From: Neolecta irregularis DAH-3
Taxonomy: Eukaryota > Ascomycota > Neolectomycetes > Neolectales > Neolectaceae
Assembly: GCA_001929475.1 (NCBI GenBank)
Contig: LXFE01000995.1
Span: forward strand, 1 to 16,642
Length of the DNA: 16,642 nucleotides
Direction: 5' to 3'
In this document: positions 10,660 to 16,642 of the stretch, in pieces
Layout: each line of letters opens with the position of its first letter
Numbering within the stretch: the stretch's first letter is position 1
Program-made: the position numbers and the translations under genes
The notes under the pieces: generated by a model
Databases searched by the model: none
Told to the model about the DNA's origin: nothing
What the model saw: the letters and a program-made list of their open reading frames with translations, nothing else

Positions 10660-11167
10660 GAGACACCCATTATTTTCCGACAAACCAATTACCTCATACC
10701 TCGGGCAATCAAGGTTATATTCTCCCTTCGCTTCACACGGACAATGTAACAAAATAGGCCTTCTCTTGGAATTGTAGGGAAACCCAAAGAAAAAGAAATA
10801 CTGCGACTGATCATGTAGTGATCATATCGTATTGCAGCTTATTGTTTCCACGGACGAGAAAAGATTCCGATGCATAATCGAGGTGTAAAGTGGAGTTATT
10901 CTTGAAAAAGAGCTCATAAGTAAATCTAGGTTCTAGAGATAGTCATGTTTTGGTATAGGGTGATAAATTGGAGCTTATTAAGGCTGAATTGGATCTGAGC
11001 TTGGAGGAAAACACGTACGCTCAGAGCCAAAATGACCACTCTCTAAATACCTATTCGTGCCCTTACGTTTTTCCTTTCCTAGCAAGACCTATCAGCAGCT
11101 CCTTGTATTAACTAATCGTTGGAGAATTTCAGTAATCTTTCGCATTCATTTTGCTCCTTTGCATTTG
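10660..11167 (+). repeat. Duplicated block B, copy 1
   Basis: About 500 bp closely similar to 12690-13200 in the same orientation. Shared strings include GGAGCTTATTAAGGCTGAAT, AAGTAAATCTAGGTTCTAGA and ACTAATCGTTGGAGAATTTC. In copy 2 this block is the upstream region plus the first ~35 codons of the DUF218 gene. Here the corresponding start codon reads GTG in place of ATG. Similarity across the upstream, non-coding part is visibly higher than in the gene relic further right. Confidence 0.9.
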
Positions 11168-11229
11168 AATAAGCAATGCCTTAAGCTCTTTTGGATCCAT
11201 ATTTTTGGGTAAGGACAACAATAAACGTT

Positions 11230-11295
11230 ATTCCCGAAGGAACCTACCGGGGGATCAGATGGAAGCAGACTTCCTCTACTTGTGACAAAAGACAT
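11230..11295 (-). pseudogene. Truncated 5' end of a second PPxY membrane-protein gene
   Basis: On the minus strand from the Met at 11295 the frame reads MSFVTSRGSLLPSD, matching MSLVASSTSLLPTD at the start of the gene at 12481. The match fades after about 22 codons, before the membrane segment, and the rest runs into block-B sequence. It is therefore a fragment without the transmembrane or PPxY parts and presumably not functional. Confidence 0.65.
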
Positions 11296-11612
11296 GAACA
11301 CAGCCTTGGTCGTATGGGACGAGGAAGTGATTGCCAATAAGCGGGAGGTTGTAAGAACTCAAGAAACCAAAAAACCAGGTGTAGCTTATGACACACAAAA
11401 TTATGATGTAGAATGTACGTCTTTATTGAAGAGAAATCCTTGAAGATCCCGAATTTCTTGGGATGTAACGTTGCAAATGCGTGACCTGGTGATACAAGCG
11501 AGTTTCACGTTCAACGAGTAACGACAAACCAAAGTACCAAGCCTCGGTTCTCCCCTTTGCTTCACACAGACAAGAACTAAAATATGAGATTTCTTGGAAT
11601 AGTGTGCAAACT
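11230..11612. repeat. Duplicated block A, copy 1 (inserted in the relic gene)
   Basis: It is similar in the same orientation to about 12430-12805. Shared landmarks are GGAAGCAGACTT, ACGTTGCAAATGCGTGA, a GACAAACCA element and TTCTTGGAATRGTGTG. It includes the start of the PPxY gene relic and its upstream region. The last ~95 bp (about 11518-11612) are a third copy of an element also found at 10680-10780 and 12708-12805. Copy 1 sits inside the DUF218 relic, so it was inserted or copied there after the first duplication. Confidence 0.75.
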
Positions 11613-11655
11613 GTAAGGGTATACCCGGATATTACCCGGGATATACCCATACCAA
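11612..11655. repeat. Short ACCCGG-type repeat with palindromic GGTATACC
   Basis: Three imperfect ~11-bp units related to ATATACCCGG follow each other, with the palindromes GGGTATACCC and CCCGGG inside. It lies exactly between block A copy 1 and the second piece of the DUF218 relic, so it may mark an insertion junction. It could also be a protein-binding site or chance. Confidence 0.55.
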
Positions 11656-11852
11656 CACAGTAGGGGTTTTTCTCAAAGTTGTTAACCTAGATCGCTCGGG
11701 CAATCAATTCATGATGGAAGATATTTAATTTGTGCTTCACACATGATCACAGTGCCTGATAATGTTATCTTTAATGGGACTGGCAAGAATCCAGTTATTT
11801 GACTAGTAAAATTACATGTTGCTCATGGCTGTCTTAAAATGCAGGATCTAAT

Positions 11853-11949
11853 ACTTATTTATCCTCTAATGTTATAATTCAGACTGGAAAACACACCCTG
11901 GGTATTTCACAACTTTATAATATAAACAAAATGATGTCCGTGTAATTTT
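11853..11949. other. Short AT-rich spacer
   Basis: About 100 bp between the end of visible relic homology and the stop codon of the PPxY gene. It should carry that gene's 3' end signals. Nothing else is recognisable. Confidence 0.35.
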
Positions 11950-12481
11950 TCACCGGGGAAGCTGCGATCGAATATTTCCGTTTGAAGGCTCGTGCTCTTC
12001 TTCTTCGTCATCTTTCGGAGGACCAGTGCCAGCATCTAGGCTTACTCTTGGCATTGCAGGAGGGTTTGCGGGCTCTTCCCCAAGTACTTCTGTATACCTG
12101 GGAGGACTGTCGACAGTGGCATCTCGAGGTACTAGAGAATTCTGATATGACGTATCAAGAGTGTATCTGGAATGTGTCAACCTTGGTGAAAAGTTGGGAC
12201 TGATACGGAGGAGGAATTTCGACGTGGGGAATCGGAATTTCAATATCTATTTGATCGGGTTCATGCCTATTGCGCTTTGAATATTTTTTCCTTAGAGTCC
12301 TCCAAACGAATATAGTCGCAATCAGAGTTGCAAGAGCGAACCCTATTCCAAGATACCAATAACGCATCTTGTGATTCGATGTCGAATGATGGGATCCGCG
12401 ATTTTCGGCGTATGAAGTATTATTGGACAGGAAAGCGCGATCAGTGGGAAGCAGACTTGTACTACTTGCAACAAGAGACAT
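11950..12481 (-). CDS. Single-pass membrane protein with two PPxY motifs (RCR-like architecture)
   Basis: I do not recognise a named family. Two exons, 12481-12182 and 12141-11950, joined across a 40-nt intron, give 163 aa. Features: a short Ser-rich, probably lumenal or extracellular N-terminus with N-glycosylation sequons at Asn20/Asn21, a membrane span at about 41-60 (YLGIGFALATLIATIFVW), and a basic stop-transfer run RTLRKKYSKRNR. The tail contains PPPY (90-93) and PPRY (113-116) and an acidic DDEEEEHE stretch near the end. PPxY motifs bind WW domains of Nedd4/Rsp5 ubiquitin ligases. Small fungal membrane adaptors such as Rcr1/Rcr2 share this layout, so an Rsp5-adaptor role in membrane-protein sorting is a reasonable inference only. 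The gene is divergent from the DUF218 gene. Its start is supported because the relic copy at 11295 begins at the same Met. Confidence 0.65.
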
Positions 12482-12700
12482 GAATACAGTCAAAGAATGA
12501 GGAAGTGAGATGCAATAAGCAGGGTATGGTGGAAAAATAACAAGGTGTAATCGATGAAACAGGATATTACATGCAGATCGCACCTTTATTGTAGTCAAGA
12601 CTCTTGCATCGGTCCTGAATTTATTAGAATGAAACGTTGCAAATGCGTGATGTGATGACATGCAAGTTTCCAGTTTCAACGAACGAATCACGACAAACCA
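12430..12700. repeat. Duplicated block A, copy 2 (native position)
   Basis: The 5' end of the PPxY gene and its upstream region, matched by the partial copy at 11230-11612. It runs directly into block B copy 2, so here A and B together are the intact divergent intergenic region from which both broken copies appear to derive. Confidence 0.75.
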
Positions 12701-13084
12701 CATTCCGACAAACCAAATACCTCATGCCTCGGGCAATCAAAGGTATATTCTCCCTTTGATTCACAGGGACAATGTAACAAAATAGGTGTTCTCTTGGAAT
12801 GGTGTGGAAAAACAAAGAAAAAGTAACGTTGCGACTGATAATGTAGTGATCATATTGTATTGCAGCTTATCGTTGCCATGGACGAGAAAAAATTCCGATG
12901 CATTGTCGAGGTATAAAGTCCAGCTATTCTTGAAAAAGAGCTCACAAGTAAATCTAGGTTCTAGATGATTGTCATGTTTTGGTACAGGGAGACAAATTGG
13001 AGCTTATTAAGGCTGAATTGGATCGCAGTTTGGAGGAAAACACTTACGCCCAGGAGCCGAAATGACCACTCTACATACCCATTC
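12482..13084. promoter_or_regulatory. Divergent intergenic region of the PPxY and DUF218 genes
   Basis: About 600 bp separate the two divergent start codons, by far the longest spacing between divergent genes here. Small frames inside it have no domains. TGTAGTGATCATATTGTATT (about 12841-12860) and the following ~230 bp are nearly unchanged in copy 1 at about 10815-11050. That suggests recent copying, gene conversion or constraint on a regulatory or RNA element. No known RNA fold is recognised. Confidence 0.5.
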
Positions 13085-13200
13085 ATGCCTTTAAGCTTTT
13101 CCTTTCCTAGCAAGACATATCAGCAGCTCTCTGTATTTACTAATCGTTGGAGAATTTCAATAATCGCTTTCGCATTCATTTTGCTCCTTTGGATTTTTTC
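12690..13200 (+). repeat. Duplicated block B, copy 2
   Basis: The copy of the block at 10660-11167 that is attached to the intact DUF218 gene. It covers the gene's upstream region, its ATG and its first ~38 codons. The offset between copies is about 2.03 kb. Confidence 0.9.
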
Positions 13201-14174
13201 TTCAAATTTTAATCTAGATCTTTCAAGTGATAAAATCCCCAAATATTCAAACTATGATGGGGGAGACTTTATTCGCGCTTCGCATATGATCATGGTACCT
13301 GGGCATGCAATCTTTAAAGGGACAGGCGATGGAATAAGTGACTCCGACTGGTATAACATTTTTCCATTGGCCATCTTGATAATTCAGGATCTTGCAACCT
13401 TTTCAATATGGACAAGGCCCGACGTTTATACAACATATCGAAAGCTCACTCGACCTCGCCCTTCAAGATTCCGAGTCTCTAGTCATTTTTTCAGGGGGGC
13501 AGAGCAGGAAAGACGCGGGCATGCGAAGTGAAAGTCAAAGTTATTGGGTATTTTCGCCCTATATCTGTATAAACTAATAATCCCAGGAACTGGCCAAAAC
13601 TCGAGGTCTTTTAGATAAATTCAATAAAACATCCGTTTTTATAGAAGAATTTGCCAGAGTAAATATATGACTTTCTAACAATAATTAATTAAACCTAGGA
13701 CTCTTTTGAGAATCTGCTATTTTCTGTATGCCGGTACTATAATTACTTCACCCATTGGCTGATTCACCTGCAGATTTTACGAGTTGGCAGGTTCTTTTCC
13801 AACTAAAATCACAGTCGTCGGTCTCGATTTCAAACGATCTCGATTTCAAAATCAACATCGAAAAGCCTTGATGATTCCACAGGACAGGCAAATATTATTG
13901 TGTTGCCAACCTGACATGTAGATTCATTTATGTTGGGATTGATCCTCCGGGTATAAACAACGTGACTCGGGCGGGAGAAATCTCGCAGGCTGTTTTGCCG
14001 TTCGAGGAGAGGCCTTATGGATGTGGCTCGACTTTTCTAGAAGAAAAACGGCGAAACCGGAATCCGTGGCGACGAAGACATGGTTATGAAATTAGTTGTC
14101 CTCAATTAAGGGGGTTGTTTGCATGTTGCGGAAGTGGGCTTTATACAGGGAGTTTGCCTTGGTTATTAAATTAG
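13085..14174 (+). CDS. Membrane-anchored DUF218 (YdcF/SanA-like) family protein
   Basis: Six exons (13085-13350, 13388-13547, 13587-13658, 13699-13733, 13774-13887, 13922-14174) sum to 900 nt (299 aa). A short cytosolic N-terminus precedes one membrane span (about 24-38, ISIIAFAFILLLWIF), giving a type II signal-anchor layout. The DUF218-like domain follows: HMIMVPGHAIF (~67-77), LQPFQYGQGPTFIQHI, LVIFSGGQSRKDAG, SESQSYW, EEFARDSFENLLFSVCRFYE, ITVVGLDFKRSRF and YVGIDPP. The C-terminal part holds RNPWRRRHGYEISCPQLRGL and ends LPWLLN, as in fungal relatives. DUF218 proteins adopt a Rossmann-like fold; their biochemical role is unsettled and the substrate here is unknown. Introns are 37, 39, 40, 40 and 34 nt, the last of GC-AG type. 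All exon phases agree. Confidence 0.9.
13888..13921 (+). other. GC-AG intron (DUF218 gene intron 5, 34 nt)
   Basis: The exon ends CAG-GAC-AG and resumes A-TTC-ATT-TAT. Splicing from GCAAAT to the TGTAG acceptor joins KALMIPQDR to FIYVGIDPP in frame. The only nearby GT donor would leave a 22-nt intron. CCTGAC before the acceptor fits a branch site. Confidence 0.75.
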
Positions 14175-14334
14175 ATGAAGAGCATTTAATGTAGTGAGGC
14201 ACACCACATATTCGACTTTGATTGCCTCTTTTTTTATTGGTGGTTGCAGGTACCTGTAGAAACATAGCAGAGGGGTCGAGACCACGTCAAATTCCAAGTC
14301 ACTTGAAACCCCTATATTCACTGGTTTGAAAACA
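14175..14334. promoter_or_regulatory. Intergenic region upstream of the MYND gene
   Basis: 160 bp between two plus-strand genes; holds the end signals of the DUF218 gene and the promoter of the MYND gene. A run of T (about 14227-14236) is the only notable composition. Confidence 0.35.
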
Positions 14335-15267
14335 ATGTCGTTTGGTTTTACTCCCCGCAAAAGCGCAGACAAAGATCCGCTCGGCTGGAATGCAGAATGG
14401 GAGAATTACGTGCTTGAGATTCATCAAAAGTCTCAAGCACATCCGGAATTGCGACCTGATCTTACAGCCCCGACTTTTGAGGCATTCAATAGCCAAGGAA
14501 GTATTACAACCACTAAACAGATGAAGATGGATCTTCTTCGAATTCAAAATGATCTTCGAGGGTTTGTCAAGGAGAAATCGCTGGGAAGGATTAAAAGTAA
14601 ATGGGGCCAAATTCCCGTGTCGAATCGCAAACTCCTTTTAGCCACAGCAATTGGCGAGGTCGAGGTAATTGGATTGAATTATTTGGTGGGTAAGCGGATC
14701 ATTTGCCCCGAGCTTCAAGTGAACAGTTTAATCCCGACATCAGGGTTCTGTCGTATTCTGGAGCGCTATATCCAAATTTCGAGCGAGCCTATAATCACGA
14801 GCAATGCTATTGTTGATCAATTCCTGGGACTGCCTTTTAGTGAGGAATATCGTGATGAACACACTGGCGGAGTGATGTTTGTCGACCAGTCGCTGACAAG
14901 TCGATCGTTCTATATCACGTTGTTTTTACTCCTTGCCCTGCATCGTTTATACGGCCAAAAACTGCCTGTCCCTGTTTTCCAAAATCTCGAAGCAATAGAG
15001 AACGATGACGTTGAGATCAAAAAGTTTATGGAGACTTTGGGACCAGATCAGCGGGAGAAGTTTCAAGAGTATATGGAACAGTACGCCGCAAATAACAAGA
15101 AAAAATGTCTAGTTTGTCAAAAGACGGATGTAAAATTGATGGATTGTGGTCGTTGCAAGGAAGCATCAGGAGTTTCTACTAGTTATTGTTCGAAAGAATG
15201 TCAAAAGAAGGATTGGAGTGCGCATCGAGTAGCTTGCGGAAAACCGGCCAACGCGAGTGTGGACTAA
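14335..15267 (+). CDS. MYND-type zinc-finger protein
   Basis: Single-exon gene, 310 aa from the ATG at 14335 (the three codons upstream lack another ATG). The C-terminal MYND finger has all eight ligands: Cys258, Cys261, Cys271, Cys274, Cys285, Cys289, His297 and Cys301, in CLVCQKTDVKLMDCGRC, YCSKECQKKDWSAHRVAC. MYND fingers usually mediate protein-protein contacts. Residues 1-230 are mostly helical-looking without a recognised domain, and a hydrophobic stretch (FYITLFLLLALHRLYG) may be a buried helix. The segment before the finger is charged (KKFMETLGPDQREKFQEYMEQ). There is no SET domain, so it is not a SMYD methyltransferase. It is the only intron-free gene here besides the HAPSTR1-like gene. 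It converges on GPI2 with a 126-bp gap. Confidence 0.9.
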   Translation: MSFGFTPRKSADKDPLGWNAEWENYVLEIHQKSQAHPELRPDLTAPTFEAFNSQGSITTTKQMKMDLLRIQNDLRGFVKEKSLGRIKSKWGQIPVSNRKLLLATAIGEVEVIGLNYLVGKRIICPELQVNSLIPTSGFCRILERYIQISSEPIITSNAIVDQFLGLPFSEEYRDEHTGGVMFVDQSLTSRSFYITLFLLLALHRLYGQKLPVPVFQNLEAIENDDVEIKKFMETLGPDQREKFQEYMEQYAANNKKKCLVCQKTDVKLMDCGRCKEASGVSTSYCSKECQKKDWSAHRVACGKPANASVD

Positions 15268-15393
15268 TTTGTTGGGCACAGTTGTATGCAAGAGATCGCT
15301 ATCTTTGCAATTAACAAATTAAACTATCTGCAAGGTCGCTTCTGAATAAACTGTCAACGTATTGAGCTGTCCGGAAGACCAGTTCCTTTTCAA

Positions 15394-16379
15394 TCAATTC
15401 GCACTTTGGAACTTTGGTCTGGCAACATCCCAGGGCCCGTGAATTTCGCTACAATCAGCAAACATTACCAGCGGACATACTTTTTGTACTGCTGCAGAGA
15501 TATGAGCCAGATAGGACAGAGGAACGATATGAAAAAGACAGTGGCGAGAAATACAAGGGACAGCCACGAAGAAATGGTGTATGCGAGGCTAGTGCAGGCC
15601 GCAGAGTGGAGAATGACTGTTGAAAGAAGATGCAGGTTCCACGAATAATTCTGGGGTCAGTGGGACATGGCGGGAGGGCACCCTGATATATCTGCGGAAG
15701 ATAGGAAAGAGCGCGAACCACTCTACGGCGAAGAGCATCAGCGAGAACACGTGGATCGTGGAGGGCAGCCTGGACGCGAGGACGACGGAAGCCATGATTG
15801 CGGCATTTGTCGCGAGGGAGCCGGGGAATCTAGCGTCAGTGCGCAGTCGTCACCGAGCGACTTTATGTTGGCCCAGGTGCCCGCGGAGTAGTCGTGGAAG
15901 AGGATGTTTGCGAGGAACAGGCAGAAGGCCAGGGCCCAGATGGAGTCGGAGGTCGTGGACCGCGTGAGCGACTTGAGGATCGGCGAGAGGCCGAGGATGG
16001 TGCAGACGATGAGCATTGCCGAGACGGCGACATCGCGGTGCGGGGTTCTGCGGCTGCGGGTGGAATCCCAGAAGCCGTAGCTGGCGGCAGTGACCGCGGA
16101 CGACGCCCAGATCAGCGACGGCGGGCGCAGCAGGTCGGTGTAGATGCAGATGAACGCCGAGATGAAGACGGCGATGGAGGACAGGTGCTGCGTGACGACC
16201 GCAGACTCGCGCACCAGCAGCCAGTAGTTGTATGCCTGCACATTGACGTTGCGCTGGAGGCCCTGCAGGAACGACTGGTCGACCCAGTTGTCCGGGTAGT
16301 CCTGCCGCACCCACAGCAGCTTGCGCCAGGGCTTGCGGCGCGGAGAGCGCGGGTGCAGCAGCGCGGGGTCGACGACCAT
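15394..16379 (-). CDS. GPI2: GPI2/PIG-C, subunit of the GPI-GlcNAc transferase
   Basis: Multi-pass ER membrane subunit of the complex that moves GlcNAc from UDP-GlcNAc to phosphatidylinositol, the first step of GPI-anchor synthesis. Four exons: 16379-15862, 15829-15682, 15650-15481, 15448-15394, giving 891 nt (296 aa; yeast Gpi2 is about 280). Hallmarks: PWRKLLWVRQDYPDNWVD near the N-terminus, VVTQHLSSIAVFISAFI, SPILKSLTRSTTSDSIWAL, NILFHDYSAG, LATNAAIMASVVLASRLPS, FAVEWFALFPIFRRYI, and the C-terminal LQQYKNEIHGPWDVARPK. The introns are only 32, 31 and 32 nt, the shortest here, and each restores the family sequence exactly. Exon 1 is strikingly GC-rich with mostly G/C third positions; exons 3-4 are not. 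An upstream in-frame Met exists but would translate the minisatellite, so I chose 16379. Confidence 0.95.
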
Positions 16380-16470
16380 GTGGGGGAGACGGCGGTAGTA
16401 GCGGTAGAGTAAGGATGGGGTAGAACAGAGGGCGGCAACCGGAACGGGCAGATAGGTATAGACGGGCAAT
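16380..16470 (-). promoter_or_regulatory. GPI2 upstream region
   Basis: About 90 bp between the GPI2 start codon and the minisatellite. It is purine-rich on the plus strand (pyrimidine-rich in the direction of GPI2). No defined promoter element is visible. The minisatellite itself may be part of the promoter or 5' UTR. Confidence 0.35.
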
Positions 16471-16642
16471 GGGAATAGACAGACGGAGGACACAGACAGA
16501 TGGGGTAGACAGACAGACAGACACAGGGAATAGAGAGACAGAGGACACAGACAGATGGAGTACAGACAGACAGAGGACAGGGAATAGACAGACAGAGGAC
16601 ACAGATAGATGACTGATATAGATACTACCCGCCCATCTACAG
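16471..16642. repeat. CAGA-rich minisatellite, ~55-bp unit
   Basis: Units begin with GGGAATAGA at 16471, 16526 and 16580, giving periods of 55 and 54 bp. Each unit contains GAGGACACAGAYAGATG and internal CAGA microsatellite runs. The third unit is cut off by diverged sequence at the window end. All copies are imperfect. It lies upstream of GPI2. Confidence 0.85.

Larger units (their letters stand above)
11074..11852 (+). pseudogene. Broken partial copy of the DUF218-family gene
   Basis: Two pieces match the 5' part of the gene at 13085. Positions ~11076-11167 match its first ~35 codons: FSFPSKTYQQL and TNRWRIS are still readable, but the ATG is lost and the frame breaks. Positions ~11666-11852 match codons ~37-91 and also its first intron (HMIMVPGHAIFKG has become roughly ITVPDNVIFNG). 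Stops and frame changes make it non-coding. The ~500 bp between the pieces (11168-11665) are absent from the intact gene and contain a piece of the neighbouring PPxY gene's 5' region. Matching of the intron shows a DNA-level duplication, not a retrocopy. The 3' half of the gene is missing. Confidence 0.8.

Noticed and set aside
12786-12968. 60-aa open frame in the divergent intergenic region
   Set aside because: The frame is not kept in the otherwise very similar copy 1 and it has no domain, so conservation there is not at protein level.
10660-13200. Transposon or insertion element as the source of the duplicated blocks
   Set aside because: No transposase, reverse transcriptase, terminal inverted repeats, long terminal repeats or target-site duplication could be seen. 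The blocks are pieces of the adjacent genes.
15830-15853. A 24-nt intron in GPI2 from the GTGACG donor
   Set aside because: It leaves the following exon out of frame. The 32-nt version starting at 15861 gives the family sequence.
16380-16602. N-terminal extensions of GPI2 from upstream Met codons
   Set aside because: They translate the minisatellite into Ser/Val/Leu/Pro repeats not seen in Gpi2 proteins. The known N-terminus lies close to PWRKLLW.

Overview
The window is nuclear DNA of a fungus. Every recognisable protein is of fungal or general eukaryotic type, nearly all genes are split by introns, and several (ISW2-type ISWI ATPase, GPI2, TEL2, the membrane-anchored DUF218 protein) read as fungal orthologues. 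The lineage cannot be fixed from sequence alone. The most distinctive trait is extremely short spliceosomal introns: almost all of the roughly 33 I can place are 31-41 nt, with a CTAAC/CTGAC-like branch site only a few bases before the 3' splice site. Both ends are low-complexity repeat (C/G-rich at the left, a ~55-bp CAGA-rich minisatellite at the right), so this may be a whole small contig that ended in repeats.

Layout: 484-1642 (-) RACK1, whose one long intron carries a probable U24-type box C/D snoRNA. 2143-2619 (-) a small single-exon protein resembling HAPSTR1/C16orf72. It lies head-to-head with 2732-6247 (+), a complete 11-exon ISWI chromatin remodeller (1046 aa). 6326-9191 (+) TEL2 (888 aa in the proposed model). 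9287-10546 (-) GAPDH (7 exons, 338 aa). 10660-11852 a decayed, partly duplicated region. 11950-12481 (-) a single-pass membrane protein with two PPxY motifs. 13085-14174 (+) a membrane-anchored DUF218-family protein, divergent from the previous gene. 14335-15267 (+) a MYND zinc-finger protein. 15394-16379 (-) GPI2/PIG-C.

The genes are mainly housekeeping: translation (RACK1 plus snoRNA), chromatin (ISWI), PIKK maturation (TEL2), glycolysis (GAPDH) and GPI-anchor synthesis (GPI2). There is no operon logic, but intergenic spaces are tiny (78-126 bp between several neighbours). The accessory part is 10.66-13.4 kb. There the 5' halves and shared promoter region of the divergent PPxY/DUF218 pair exist in a second, broken copy, itself interrupted by another partial copy. 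Homology crosses an intron, so the duplication was at DNA level.

The gene models were checked by reading frame: the summed exons of every spliced gene are a multiple of three with no internal stop. Splice junctions were placed by eye. The first TEL2 junction and the N-termini of ISWI, the HAPSTR1-like protein and the PPxY protein are the least certain.
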